Source: Candolleomyces eurysporus (taxonomy: Eukaryota; Basidiomycota; Agaricomycetes; Agaricales; Psathyrellaceae). Taken from it: DNA of 64,000 nt. The stretch lies in contig JANBPK010001045.1 in the NCBI GenBank assembly GCA_027579435.1, positions 62,001 through 126,000 of the forward strand, in the 5' to 3' direction. Under the pieces are notes generated by a model. It made no database searches, had not been told where the DNA came from, and worked only from the letters and a program-made list of their open reading frames with translations. How positions within the stretch are numbered: position 1 is the stretch's first letter; each line of letters starts with the position of its first letter. A program made the position numbers and the translations under genes. Below are positions 12,274 to 25,720 of the stretch, in pieces.

Positions 12274-14225
12274 ATGGACAACCCGCAGCACTACCAGCCA
12301 CTCTCGCACGCCCTCAACCCCCCTTTGCAAGCATCACAGTCCCGATCACCATACCCTACCTCAGCCGTCTACACCCCGCCCACCAGGCCCGCAACGGCAC
12401 CTGGTAATAATTCTGCTCCAGTCCAAGCTCCGCATAGAGAAGAGGAGCAAGAAGAGGATGAGCAGGACGACGACGACGAAGGTGTTGTTGAAGAGCAGCT
12501 GGAATTAAATGACAATGAAACTGGAGCCCATGGTAGTGCACCTGCAACCCCTCCGCGACACAACGCGTGCGTGCTTGCCCTCTCCCTCGTTATATGACCT
12601 ATCTGACCTCCACTGTTTGCAGGGTCGATAGTACTCATCCTCCGCTCCAAATCGTACATGATACGAGCCATACAGGGGAGAAACGACGACCAGGGCGGCC
12701 GAGGGGGTCCAAAAATAGGAAGCCCCGAGCTCCTCGAGACACGAACTCTTCTGCTCCAGCAGGTGTAACTGGACCTCCGCCTCATCCCGATATCAACTCC
12801 CAGAACCAGCAGTATTACGAGTTTCAATGGAGGATATTGAATCTCTGTGCTGAGTTCTATGGCGCAGCAGAGGAGCTCGTGGTACGTCTACCACACCATT
12901 CTACAATAAATCACCAAAAGATTGACTGTCAACTAGAAAACGACCAATCCTCTAGTTATCGCACAGTGCTATCATATGGGCCCTAACGCTAAGCTAGATC
13001 CTCTTGTGATGCTTGCAGAAGCGAAACGAATCTGTGACACCCTGGTTCGTTCAATACCTCATCTACTCATCCCTGGCTTGACACCTCGAATGTTTAATAG
13101 TTGGCGAATCCTGCTCAGCTGGTTGCCAATCCCCCACCACCCCTCTACCCCGTGCTACCGACACTCTACTCCTCCGGAGCGGTTCACCCACCGCCACCAC
13201 CACCGCCTGGAGCTGCACCCCCCGTGAAACCAGCTGGTCCAGGGACGGTCATTACCAACCCTCAAAGTTTCGTTGTGCCCCTTGGTGGCCAAACCAGCTA
13301 CCCTGCACCTCAATTCCCTGTTTATGCTACTGGTCAATATCCGACCACGCCATACTACCAATATCCATACCCACCCCCACCCGGATTCTATCCTCCTGTA
13401 CAACCTACAGCAACAGGGTCTTCGGGGCCGTCAACGACGCCTGCAGTTGCCCAAGCAACTCCTTCGACATCAGCCACGCCGGTGGTGACCCAGAGTAATG
13501 TGATTGCCAGCTCTGGTTCGTGGGCAGACGATGAAGTAGAACGGCTGAAGCGACTCGCCGAGGACAGCAAGTCTCAAAGCGGCAGTGGAGAGACCGATTG
13601 GGAGTATGTCATCCGCCACTTTGGCGATAAGCGAACTAGGTAGGCGGTCCTTACCCCTGACAATTGTTGTGTTCAAGAGTTCTCACCACCAATTCGTTTT
13701 AGACATCAAATCCTTATCAAGGCGACGAACCTGGGGATGAAGGAAAGCACAACACGGGGTGTGAAGAGACGTCGCGAGAATGAACCAGTTGCAGAGTCGT
13801 CGAATGCTGGAAATGGCTCACCGGCGATGGCTTCATTGCCTAGCCAGCCAGTTGCGAATAATGGTCAGCCGAGTATACAGCAGCCTACATCTTCCCCATC
13901 CCACTCGTCAACCCCGACTGCTTCTCCTGCTTTGCAAAATGTTCAACGGCCTTCATCTGCGAAAGGGAACACTAATACCGCGCAACCTAATTCTATGCCT
14001 TGGCCGATGCCGACCGTGGCTCAGGTCAACGCGACCTCATCGATTCTTCCTTCTACCTCAACTACTCCCAATCCCATGGACCCCCAACGGACTAGTTATT
14101 ACCGGCCCCGGCCAAACCAAGCAGATACTTCGAACAAGTCTACTGCTGTGGCTCAACAACAGCATGCTTCGACTGGAGCGATGCATCATTATATGTATAC
14201 GGCTAATGGACGTGATTCGCGTTGA
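12274..14225 (+). CDS. AT-hook and Myb/SANT-like DNA-binding protein
   Basis: Probable nuclear DNA-binding regulator of unknown targets. The first in-frame ATG at 12274 gives MDNPQHYQPLSHALN. An acidic stretch follows (EEEQEEDEQDDDDEG), and after an intron comes the AT-hook KRRPGRPRGSKNRK at about 12682-12725. A conserved block YYEFQWRILNLCAEFYGAAEEL continues over two introns through GPNAKLDPLVMLAEAKRICDTL. A long Pro/Tyr-rich region comes next. Near 13520-13700 lies a SANT/Myb-like segment: GSWADDEVERLKRLAEDS, DWEYVIRHFGDKRTRHQIL. The C-terminal exon is Ser/Pro/Gln-rich and holds a basic KRRRENEP element; it stops at 14223-14225. The family has no function I can name. The domain calls rest on visible motifs only. 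Confidence 0.8.
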
Positions 14226-14703
14226 ACTTGGTAGTGTGTTTTTAGGTTCAGTTTTCTTTCAATGTTTGCGAGGGTTTCTTTGTGTCGTGTCTGTGACTCC
14301 TGCTCTTTCCGTGTATTAGTATGTAATTATTGTCGCTTGTCCCGTTGGTCTGTGTTTCTTCTTGGACCCTTTTTTTTTCTCTTCTCTATCACAACATGAT
14401 TGCGGGGCATTGTGGGTGCTATACCTGGTACACTGCTGCTTGCAGTTGTTGTACGTACGTTTGCCGGAGGTTAGGCAGAGAAATACTTGATGTAATTCTT
14501 TATGTTGCAATTCAATGGGAAATGTGAAAAGAAAACCTTATGGGACTGCTGCTGTATTGAGCACTTCGTCCGGAGAGTGATCGTCATCAGCCTTCGCGCC
14601 GGCAATTCATACCGCTTGGCTCTGTACCACATCCATTGCCGCCACCACATTCCGCTGCCTCCCTTGTGCTCTAGATTAGCGACACTAGTTCTGGATTGCG
14701 AAA
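14226..14703. other. Intergenic region between tandem plus-strand genes
   Basis: About 480 bp, T-rich in its first half, as expected for a 3' UTR. No gene was seen. Confidence 0.4.
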
Positions 14704-15593
14704 ATGCCTGCTAATCCGTCTGGGTTGGCAGCCCCGTTGCCTTCGTCGCCTCTCCGTTCCGTGTCACTAGGCTCGCAGCCAGGTCTACAATCTAGCAGCC
14801 ATAGTGCAAGTGCACAAAGCCTCGTCAATTCTGGTGCAGCGACGCCCCCTCGAAAGCCAATACCGCTAGCTAGCAGTGGGACTCCGCCACCACCAGCAGG
14901 AACGACGACACCTAACAAGACGAGGGCGAGGGATCTTTTGAGGAAGCATTATGGATTGGGAGTTGGGCCTCCGCCTACGAGGGCTCTGAGTAACCCGAGT
15001 GATCCTATGGATCTGAGTGAGTGCATTTCAGTTTGGTGTGATGATACTGGATGGCTGGTGGACCGGCAACGCTGATTACACTCGGATTATTCTTGTAGAT
15101 TCGCCTGCGTTTGACGCGAAGAGTTATTATGAGCAGCTGATTACTACTTCGTCGTTGCCGACACTCATTAAGAGGGAGAATGAGCTGTTATCTGGTACGT
15201 CGCCTTGCATATCTTTTCCATTGACCCAGTCTGAATTTTTGAGTGCGAATGTTAATAGAGATACGCCAGCTTGATAGTGAACGACAGTCACTCGTGTATA
15301 ATCACCACCACGAGCTAATTGCTGCAAGCGACACTATCGGTGCTGTGAGTCTTCACTCCCTTTCTATTGTAACGGTGAAGACTTTTGCCTCGAATCTAAC
15401 TTCTCTTTTCGTTTCATAGATGAAGGCGCATGCAGAGAGTCTCGATGCCGACCTTGACTTGCTGAGAGCTGCATTTTCAGAGATCTCGAGGCTTTCGAGT
15501 GAAGTATCGCTTGAAAATCATCAGGTCCAAAGCCCGTCGTCGCCGCCGTCGCCATCACTGTCAGGACAGAGCCACGATCGAGACTCGGATTGA
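14704..15593 (+). CDS. VPS51: VPS51-like GARP/EARP tethering subunit
   Basis: Vps51/Vps67-family component of the GARP/EARP complex, which tethers endosome-derived vesicles at the trans-Golgi. The ATG at 14704 starts MPANPSGLAAPLPSSP, a Ser/Pro-rich tail. The conserved core runs RARDLLRKHYGLG, then DSPAFDAKSYYEQLITTSSL, PTLIKRENELLSEIRQLDSE and NHHHELIAASDTIGAMKAHA over three short introns, ending in a helical SLDADLDLLRAAFSEISRLS. The stop is at 15591-15593. The fungal proteins are much shorter than animal VPS51, and this one has that short form. The DSPxFD...YY.qLi motif is the family hallmark. Confidence 0.82.
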
Positions 15594-15912
15594 ATGGGTT
15601 TCTGGGGACGCGGCTCGTCAGCCTATCGCGTATATTTATTTCAACTGCGCTGCGCTAAACTATACCCTACATACAAACTATCGGAGGTACATTACTACTA
15701 TTGCGAATTAAACGGATGTTAACGTTCAGGAAAAGGATACTACATGGAATGAACGAATGAATGGCTCGTGAATGTGGTTGGGTAACATTACAGGATGAAG
15801 ATGGAATGAACATGAAAGAGTGACTGAACAAAGATGCGATGAAATGAAATGAATCCAGAAGGAATGTCGTGAAATTCATGAAGGACTTGAGTACTGGCCA
15901 GCCACTTGAACG

Positions 15913-17006
15913 TTAAAACGGGTAGGTGGGTTGATGGGCAGTAGGACCCAGGAGTGACTCAGGCTCCTTCTTCCTTTTCTTCTTGTCGACGGCCCACAGA
16001 TGGACTTGCCAGTCGGAACCGCCTAGATGGACCAGGGAGGTGATGAAGACGCCTCGAAAATCTTCCTCTGAGCGGATAGCAAAGTACGGATCTGTCGACT
16101 CTGACTCCCTTTTCACCACCATCAGCCAGCTGCGAAGCAGTCTGGCGACCTGTCTCAAGAGCTCTTCCCGGGTAATCTGGCTCAAAGGGTATCGCGGCTT
16201 GATCTGCTTTAGTCCGATCTTGTACCCTGGCCACTGTAAGGAAGAGTATGAGTCGAAACATCTAATTTTAAACCAGAGAGAACGAGAAGAGCGGCGATGA
16301 GCTAGCTCACATTGATCATGACGTTAATTGAATTACCAACTGCGGACTGGAAGACTTTGTCGTCGTTTCCCTCGAGCCGGGGCACTGACCCTGCCATTAC
16401 CAAAAGCTCGTCGTATGTCACCCCCGGTTCGGGGAAGCCCTTCTTCTGAAACGTGATCTTGGGGGGCTTTATGTTCTTCTCCGGTTCTGTATGGAAGGAG
16501 GGAAGAGGTGCAGTGACAAGGATGTGATTCGTAGGACCGTCGACAGTGGGCGAGGTCAGGTCTGATTCCCCGAAGCTGTTTTCGTCGCGTAGACGCCTGG
16601 GCGCTCTGGAGATTGATGGGCGACGATCCCCCCTCGCACTTTGAACTTGTCGCTGGTCTGAGGGTGGAGGGTAGCCAGCGGGTGCGGATGCGTGGGCCGT
16701 ATGGATATTTGTATCTTGCTGAGAGAAACGGGCACGGGTTGGGGAATGTCCGATGTCATAAGGGGCAGGATGACCGATCCTATGCGGCTGCTACACCGAT
16801 GGATTAGCGAATATACTCATAATGCAGCATCATAAGAACCGTACCGAGCTCTGGGAACGAACAGGGCCGGCCGAATAATGGTAATTCTGATAGTGCGGAG
16901 CGGCGACACTCAACCCTGATGGTGGGGGCTGAGTGGCGGCGAGACACGAAGAATGTGGGCCAGCCACCGAAGGATTGGGAAAATGGGATACACCAGTGTA
17001 TGTCAT
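15913..17006 (-). CDS. Conserved hypothetical basidiomycete protein
   Basis: Function not recognised. The ATG at 17006 gives MTYTGVSHFPNPSVAGPHS, a Pro/Ser/His/Gln-rich N-terminus. An intron (about 16805-16857) joins in frame to QPHRIGHPAPYDIGHS. The following exon reads ITFQKKGFPEPGVTYDELLV and SAVGNSINVMIN. After another intron come WPGYKIGLKQIKPRYP and LSQITREELLRQVARLLRSW, then FRGVFITSLVHLGGSDWQVH. It stops at 15913-15915. The C-terminal half looks globular with a conserved WPGY motif; the N-terminal half is low complexity, as in many fungal regulators. The N at 17190 lies upstream of the start. Confidence 0.62.
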
Positions 17007-17729
17007 GGTTGATAATCAGTGTCGAGGGTAGATGAATCGAATGGCTCCTCCCCCATTGCGCGAGAGCGCTTTTATGCATCCCGAGGTCAAAACCCGTGGT
17101 CGCTAACAGCCACGCCGTGGCTTGCTTGGACAATGTGCTCCATTGTCTACATTCTCCGTCGGAACTACTGGAGACACTGGTGTAATAAANTTTTTTTGAA
17201 TTGGAATGCACAGAACTTAATGACGAACGATTCAGCATTGCTTTGTCCGCACTGAAGGTGTGGCCAAGGTCAGTGGCGACCATTGTCTCGTTTGGAATCA
17301 CGTCCGAGCCATTGTCAATCGCCAGATAGATTCGGAGTCGAAGGGAATCCGAGACGACACATCGAACTGGGAGGCGTGGAAAGTCAATATAATGCAACGC
17401 ATATCTACTGGAAGCAGTCCTGTAACAGAGTGAACCAATTTCTTGACCAAGTCATTCTCTGAATATTCGTATACGTCATTGATAACATCCGAGGGCGAGC
17501 GGGAAACAAAGGAAAGGCACAAGAAAGGAGGAGACCAACCTAATTTTTCGGTTTGGACCAGCGATTCCACCAAATGGAAAAATCTCTACTNAAAAAAAGC
17601 ACTCTGGAGTTTGCTATGACCACTGTTTTAAGATAACGACTAGGTACACTCGAAGTTCGAAATGAGTCATGAGCTGGCATATGAAGATGGTGTTTAGAAT
17701 ATTTGAATAAATAGGAAGGAAAGACCTTG
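17007..17729. other. Intergenic region between tandem minus-strand genes
   Basis: About 720 bp with two N bases (17190 and 17591), each next to an A or T run. No open frame here shows motifs. It should contain the promoter of the hypothetical gene and the 3' UTR of the YIP1-family gene. Confidence 0.4.
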
Positions 17730-19058
17730 CTATTGAATCAAGATCATCCAAGCCAGAATAAAGTAAAACAGACTGTATAGTAAGGTCAGTACCGTTCGCC
17801 CCGGTCAGAGAGAAGCGTGAGGCTCACAGAAGTGGATATACGGCCAGCAAAATCCTCTGCTGTTCGATCTTTGTACCGTCCAAGAAGTTGACAGACGCTG
17901 GGAAAACGAAACGTGAGATTTTGGGCCTCCAACAACATATAGCAGTACATACCCCAGATACACCATGCCCAAGCAAGTAAGGCGACAGGCGCTCGGACGT
18001 AGATGATTCTCACGAAGCATGATATGAGAGCGGCGATATCGAGGGGAGCAATGCAGTATCCCAGAACACACAGGCCCTGGAAAAATGAACTGCACCGACT
18101 GTGAGTTAGATAGAATAGGACTAGGGAAGGACGGGACTGACACTCGACCACCAAGTAACTGCGGAGAAGATGAGTGACTACAGCTACATCAAGGATCTCG
18201 GCTGGAACATACCTTGGCCTGAACTGTGACTACCAATGCGCCTAGCGAACAGATGACGATGACGGAAGTGAATACTNCCCAANTGACTGGGAAGGGGGCG
18301 CCTGCAAACAAAGTGAAAACTAGTTCCGGCTTTAGAGAACGTCATGGACATACGTTAACGCTCAGCATAATGCCGAGCAACAGACAAAGAATGAGAGGGC
18401 CCCATAGATCCCAATCCCTGAGTGGCATGTTTAGAATATCGTCGTAGGAATGCATCAAACAGTGGACTAACCTGAGCACCTCTCTACCTGTGGCTCNTTC
18501 GGGGGTATAGAACTTGAACGAGTTTGGTGTAGATGGAGAATAAATCACGAGCCTATATTAGGGCGCTATCAGTTTCCGCAGGCCAGATGAATGGAAATGC
18601 GCAACTCACGATTGTAGTTGTAACAGGCTCGTCCAGTGTGTCGACTCCCGTGTATCTATCAAGGTCTGTTAATCGAAGAGTCTGGCTCTCAATGTGAAGG
18701 AGATCGTACCGAGTTTCTACCTGGACGCCACCGAGGGTTTGTCGATTGGGGCGCTGAGCGCCTTGAGATGACGTTCCGATGTTTCCAGACAGTGTCGAAC
18801 CAGATGCAGCGTTCGAAGGTGGTGCGAGCTGTTCAGGCTCATATCTTGCGGCTGTTTTTCCCTTGTCTACCCCAGCTCTGGGGGTAGCAGGTGCCGGTGT
18901 CAGGGAGGGGTGAGTGAATCCCGGAACGTCATCCTCGTCCAGGTCATCATCATCATCTGGACACGTTGCTCAGCGCTTCGTTTAGAGTGAGCCAATATTG
19001 CCTAACCTGCTTGGATAAACTGGGAGCTGGCTGTGAGTGGAGTCCGGGCTGGATCCAT
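17730..19058 (-). CDS. YIP1-domain membrane-trafficking protein, YIPF6/Yip4-like
   Basis: Five-span Golgi/ER membrane protein of the YIP1 family that binds Rab GTPases. The ATG at 19058 starts MDPARTPLTASSQFIQA; an acidic DDDDLDEDDVPGF and a Ser/Gln-rich tail follow. The conserved block is QTLGGVQVETRYTGVDTLDE, PVTTTI, then EVLRDWDLWGPLILCLLLG, hallmark of the family. Later exons give SFFQGLCVLGYCIAPLDIAA, RAPVALLAWAWCIWGM and QQRILLAVYPLL. A final intron (about 17773-17830) joins in frame to LFYFILAWMILIQ with a stop at 17730-17732. The N bases at 18277, 18284 and 18497 are in-frame ambiguous codons, not frame breaks. It is divergent from RPT2 with 200 bp between starts. Confidence 0.9.
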
Positions 19059-19258
19059 GACGGCGGCGAGGAGAGTTATGTGAATATGATTATGAGCTTG
19101 AAGTCCTTCCCGAGATGGTCGAAAGGGTTTGGTCACGTCGGTAACGCGCTCAGGTCGGAGTTGGAAATTGTCCAAATCGAGAACGACTGACGCGTCCTCG
19201 CCAGACTCTAATTATTGCACTCGTCTTCATTTTCTCCCTCAACTACTACTAGCACATC
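19059..19258. promoter_or_regulatory. Shared divergent promoter, YIP1-family gene / RPT2
   Basis: Only 200 bp lie between the two start codons, which point away from each other, so both core promoters must sit here or overlap transcribed leaders. No clear TATA box or proteasome-type control element was found by eye. Confidence 0.45.
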
Positions 19259-20889
<1,631 letters not shown>

Positions 20890-21592
20890 TTTCTTATCTG
20901 CTGTGTACTCTAGGACCTCGATACTCGTATATTCGTTTTTGATACGCTGGGCATATGGTCGACGGCCCTGCCGGCTGGTTCATTGACAGGCTCGTTCCGG
21001 CGGCGGTGATTTGGAACGCCCCCATCATATTCAATTGAGGGCATCTAGATCGGCCCATGCACAACTTCAATTCAAACGTGCGATATCAATGGGGTGATTT
21101 CCACCCGGAACCATGTCATTCTTCTGTCATTCATTATCTATCTATAAAAAACTGCAAAGTTCCTTGGAGAAGTCGTCAATGATTAAAGCGGATTAACAGA
21201 AGGACGTGGAGTATGTAGGTATTGGTAGGGATTCTAATGATACGGAAGGTGGAGTGGTATTACAATATTATGCAATCCAGACTGACTGTGGAGATGGAAG
21301 AAGTCGATGCACAAAACGAGTATGGTGGATTGCAAGAAGGATTGGTAAGAAGAAAAAAAAATGTCGTAAAATGACAAGAAAGTCTCTGAAGGTTGGAATG
21401 GTGTATGCACTGTCTTTGAAGAATGAAGAGGGTATCAACAACATCCCGCCAGTTGAAGGGTTCAATGAAGTTAAAAATAGGAGTCCAATGGCAATGTCCA
21501 TGTCGGAAGAGAGTAAGAAAATTAAAGAACGAGTTCAAGAGAAAGGAAAGCCCGCATGGATGAAAGGACAGTGAAAGGCATAGACAAATAAT
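20890..21592. other. Region between convergent genes, no gene seen
   Basis: About 700 bp of probable 3' UTR sequence from both flanking genes. A 122-codon plus-strand open frame at 21206-21574 exists but is Lys-rich, motif-free and AT-rich, so I do not call it a gene. Confidence 0.45.
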
Positions 21593-23958
21593 CTAGCATA
21601 TAGTGAGCAGCCTAGTGAAAAGTAAGCGTTAGCAGGAATGGACAGCGAACACAAGATGCAAACACGGCGTACCTCAACCAAAGTTTTCCACCACCGCTCT
21701 TCTCGCGGACCATCTCCCATTCCCGATGTCCCAAACTGTATCCCCTCAGGGCGTTGAGCAAGAGCTGTTTGCCTTCCGGCGTCCCCTCGCCTTCCAAAAT
21801 CCACTCCCCGAACCACCCTTCGCCCATCTCCCCATCAGCTTCCGTCCTCAAACGCACGACCCTGGCGATCCACGAATACTTCTTCACCATCGCGAAGCCG
21901 TTGGGGGAATGCGGGCTGGGCACCTTCTTGCTCGAGTGCACGAGGGTCAACTGAGGCACATCATCGCAAACCGGGAGCTGGGTAATAACATAGGAGAGGT
22001 TGGTGAACGGGGGCATGATGTGCGCATAATAAAACGGCGTCGGGAGGTTCAGCGGTTGATCCAGCGGAAGCAGATCCGGAGGCGTGTAAGGCACCAGGAC
22101 GTTTCCATTGAAGAGTAGCCACTTCTGGCCAGAAGAGCTGCTGCTGCTGCTTCCCCCCACCATTGACAGTATTTGCCAATCCCGAAGAAGCGCTAGGCCG
22201 CATCATGATAAACTCGCCTCCCCCAGAGGAAGCGTTGGGATCGTCACTGTCAGATGAGCTGCCATCTTCGACGGGCGGCACGTACCCCAGGTTGCAGACG
22301 ATGTCCCCTGTGGAGAGGTGGTCCCATAACCCGGTTTCCACCAGATACTGCTCGCACTTGACCAGACTCTCCGAGTCCGTTTCCAGCTTTGAACAAGGAA
22401 CAAAGACTCGAAGAACCGGAGCGCGGGACCTGGATGTCGCAAGTATGAGGTCATGAGGCGACGTCGCCCTCGCTTCAGGTGGCACGAACATGGAATTACG
22501 AGAGCGCGACTGTGACAGGGGACCAGACAGTGACGAGTCACTAGAGTCATTGTTGATGGATCCAAACCGACTCTGAGTTCTCTTCGGTCGCTTGAACGTG
22601 CCAGAGAAAGTTTTGCCCAGGTCGTCAGGGATGTCGCCATATGATCCCCAGGACGCCGTCTTGCGCCAGGTGCTCGCGTAAACTCGGAGCGCCCGCGGCT
22701 CCTCCAGTGGCGGCGGTGCTTTGGGCAGGTGCATGCTGCGTTTCTTCCCGAAGATAGACAGTCTTCGACATTTTTTCGGGGTCACGACCTGGCTGTTGGA
22801 TATCATGGAAGATACAATATCTGCCGAAGGGCGCGGAGACAGCTGGGGTTTAGACGGCCAAGGTGCTGGATACTCGTGGTTGCTATTACTGCCAACGGAG
22901 GTAGTAGGTGCCGACTTGTGCCTGGCATGCTTCTTCAGACTCTTCTTTCCAGATGATATGCCTTTTCGAGGAGGAGGGGGAGGTGCAGGAGGTGCAGATG
23001 GTTCGGAATAGGCAAGAGGGGCAGGGAACGTGAGCTCTCTGAGTGTCTGGATCGGAGAGAATCGAGGGCGTGATGTTCCTTCTTCAGGCTCTTGCGGCAG
23101 GCGTGCTGGTGAGCTGTGAACAAGGGCCTGCAGCAAGAGGATGAATCGAGAATGGGCCTGGGTCAGAGCGGACAGCTGTTCTGTTATCCGATCATCTTCG
23201 ACAGAGGGTAGGATGGAGGACTGTATTTTTAGAGCATGGATCGGGTAACGATGGAGCGGCACTCGTTGCGAGATCACTGGAGAAATCAGTTTCAACCTTG
23301 GGCTGTGGAAATTGCGTAAAAAAATGGCGTACGGAGGAGGTCCAAGTCAAAGACAGAGACGGGGATATCTTGATAAAACTTCATGTCCCGATTCCGTAGG
23401 CATTGGGCGTAAACCGGGACGAAGCGAGAGAGAATGACATCTCGCAGCTCCTGTTTTTGGAAAAAGGCCGACAAATCTTTGCAGGTCGTGAAGAGGGTGT
23501 AGGCGTCCGACCATTCGAGCTGCCAAAGGAGGGCGTGGAGCACGTTGGCAACCTGGAGCGCAAACATGACCGGCGTTGAATTGCTCCGCTTGAGGGAGAA
23601 AGTTGACAGGGGTGGATGTGGATGTGACGATGAGGACTTGCGCGAGGACCTGGGGTTGTTGGAATTGAGCGATGAGGGGTCCGAAGAAGTAGAGCTGGAC
23701 GAAAACTGCTGTCGGATGGGCAGCGCCTGGAGGAGGGGTGGCCGATGCACCGATGCCTCTGAGGGTGGGGTGGGGAGTGGTCTGGAAAGGCTGAGCTTGG
23801 CGATGGAGGCGGTCGTCCCTGCACTGCTGGACGTTATGGTAGTTGTGTCGACGGCAGTGAGGGCCCTGCTGGCAACATGGGATGGGTAGAGGGAGAGCTG
23901 GCGGATGGGGGGGGAGCTGGGGGGGAGCCCTGGTGCGGGTGGAAACGTGGGTGGCCAT
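21593..23958 (-). CDS. F-box-like conserved fungal protein with apparent frameshift
   Basis: Function unknown. Near 23580-23400 it reads ANVLHALLWQLEWSDAYTLF, then TCKDLSAFFQKQELRDVIL, reminiscent of an F-box. A long Ser/Pro-rich middle with PPAPPPPPRKG follows. The C-terminal globular part reads WLLFNGNVLVPYTPPDLLPL, PFYYAHIMPPFTNLSYVITQ and WIARVVRLRTEADGEMGEGW. The last exon may splice to a stop at 21593-21595; unspliced, it stops at 21612. Two frame problems exist. The middle and C-terminal frames meet at the six-C run near 22155-22160 and join only if one base is removed. The ATG at 23958 is in a different frame from the F-box-like part, separated by C7 and C8 runs. Homopolymer errors are likely, but a real lesion cannot be excluded. 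Confidence 0.68.
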
Positions 23959-24418
23959 TATAACGTTGCTGGGAGACGGTACGGCGATTGGACAGAATGA
24001 ATGTATAAGATCGGCAAGCGATATTGCCAGCCTTGTCCGGACGGGGTTGCTCGACGATTCTGTCGTACAAGGTTACTGGCGGGCGCTTGGGGGCTGGAAA
24101 CAATATAACATGGGCTAAATATATATGCAGAGCAGAAAGGTCGGGAAGAATACCCTGGGGGTGGTCAGAACATGGCAGTGCAAACAAGACGCCTGTTCAA
24201 CGATGTATGTCTTGAAAACATAAACGCCTTGATGCCCTGCGCACTGATGTCACTCGCCTATCGTTTGACCGCCCTGCCTCTTCCGGATGTCAGCGGGCTC
24301 GGATCCCTTCGGCACGCCCGGTGACTGCGGTGAAATATCACGTAATGTTCCGTGAGAATAACTTGCCCTCCATTGGTCCCCTGCAGCATCGCCAGACGCC
24401 GTAGCTCTCCATTGCACC

Positions 24419-25720
24419 ATGGGCAGGGATCTCGAGCGCGAAGTCTTCGGTGGCTCAGAGTCTGAACTCTCCTCCGACGAGGAGGAAGGTGAGTGTCCAA
24501 TGTCCGCCGCTGTCCCCGATGGGCGCTGAACGTGGCCACCGCCTTGCAGAGGTCCTGCCGAAGCAACAACAGCAGCAATCTCGTGGCAAGTCGAAGGACG
24601 TCTTTGACCACGAGTCCTCCGGGGCAGACTCTGAAGACGACTATGTCCAGGAGCGCCCAACTTCCTCAAAACCGAAGAAACGCACCAAGAGAAAGGATGC
24701 TGCCGAGGACGGGGGATCCAGACCTCCACAGCGCAAGAGGAAGAGGAAGCAGCCTGTCGAAGAGGTCGATTTGAGCGAGCTCCCGCCTGAGCAGGGTGTG
24801 TTGGCACCTCTTTTATTATGGTCGGCTGGTGTGCTGATTTGGCGGGCCAGCCAACAAAATTCGGCTTGATATGCAGATCGAGGCCATCCTCAAACCGAAA
24901 AAGGCCTCGAGACAGAGGAAGAAGAAGAAAGACGATGAAGTCCTCGACAGCTTCGCCGACGCTGAAGTGGCACGTCTGCGCGAAAATATGAACTCGGCCG
25001 CTGACGAGGACATCAGAGCAAACAGCGAGAAGAATCCAGCGATGTCAAAGCTAAAGCTGCTCCCAGAAGCAATGGAAACCTTACGAAAGTACGTGTCAAC
25101 CACGGCCTGCTGTCACCATCCGTCCCCGGCACTAATGTTTTCCTCCTAATGCTTCCAGAGCGTCCCTTGCTCAGTCCATGATTGACAACAATCTTTTGGA
25201 AGCTGTTCGCCGCTGGCTTGAACCACTCCCAGATCGGTCACTCCCAGCGTTGAACATTCAACGTGAATTGTTTACGACCATACGCAAAATGGAGTTTATC
25301 GACTCTTCCGTTCTCAAGGAGTCCGGACTGGGAAGGATCGTGCTATTCTATACAAAGTGCAAGCGCGTCCACCCGGACATTGCAAGAATTGCGGGTGATC
25401 TGGTGTCTATTTGGTCCCGTCCTATCATCAAGCGTTCCGCGTCATACCGCGACCGTATCATCCCCGTGGCTAGCTCGGGCGAAGAACCCTTGCGGGCCGC
25501 AGAGCGTCTCAATGCGATTCTTGCTCGTGCAAAAGAGGCGGACAAGAACCGCGTCAGGAAGAACGCGGTCGCGATCCCTCAGAGGGAACTCGGCAACTAC
25601 ACCGTGGCTCCCAAACAGAGCATGTCTCGGTCATCTACAAGCGTGGATGTCGATGTCGAGAGGCGGCGCAAGAATGCGGAGAGGCTGAGAAGCTTGACGA
25701 GGAAAGTCAACCAGAAATAG
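24419..25720 (+). CDS. SPN1: Transcription elongation factor IWS1/Spn1
   Basis: Nuclear factor that binds Spt6 and RNA polymerase II during elongation. The ATG at 24419 starts MGRDLEREVFGGSESELSS, followed by an intron and a charged, disordered N-terminus with KKRTKRKD and RKRKRKQP basic runs. The TFIIS-N/LW-like Iws1 domain covers about 25170-25450: MIDNNLLEAVRRWLEPLPD, RSLPALNIQRELFTTIRKME, LGRIVLFYTKCKRVHPDIAR and GDLVSIWSRPI. The C-terminus is basic (RRRKNAERLRSLTRKVNQK), with a stop at 25718-25720. Introns lie near 24490, 24795 and 25090. Length (about 390 codons) fits fungal orthologues. Confidence 0.95.

Noticed and set aside
21206..21574. 122-codon plus-strand open frame
   Set aside because: Lies between convergent genes, AT-rich, Lys-rich, no recognisable domain.
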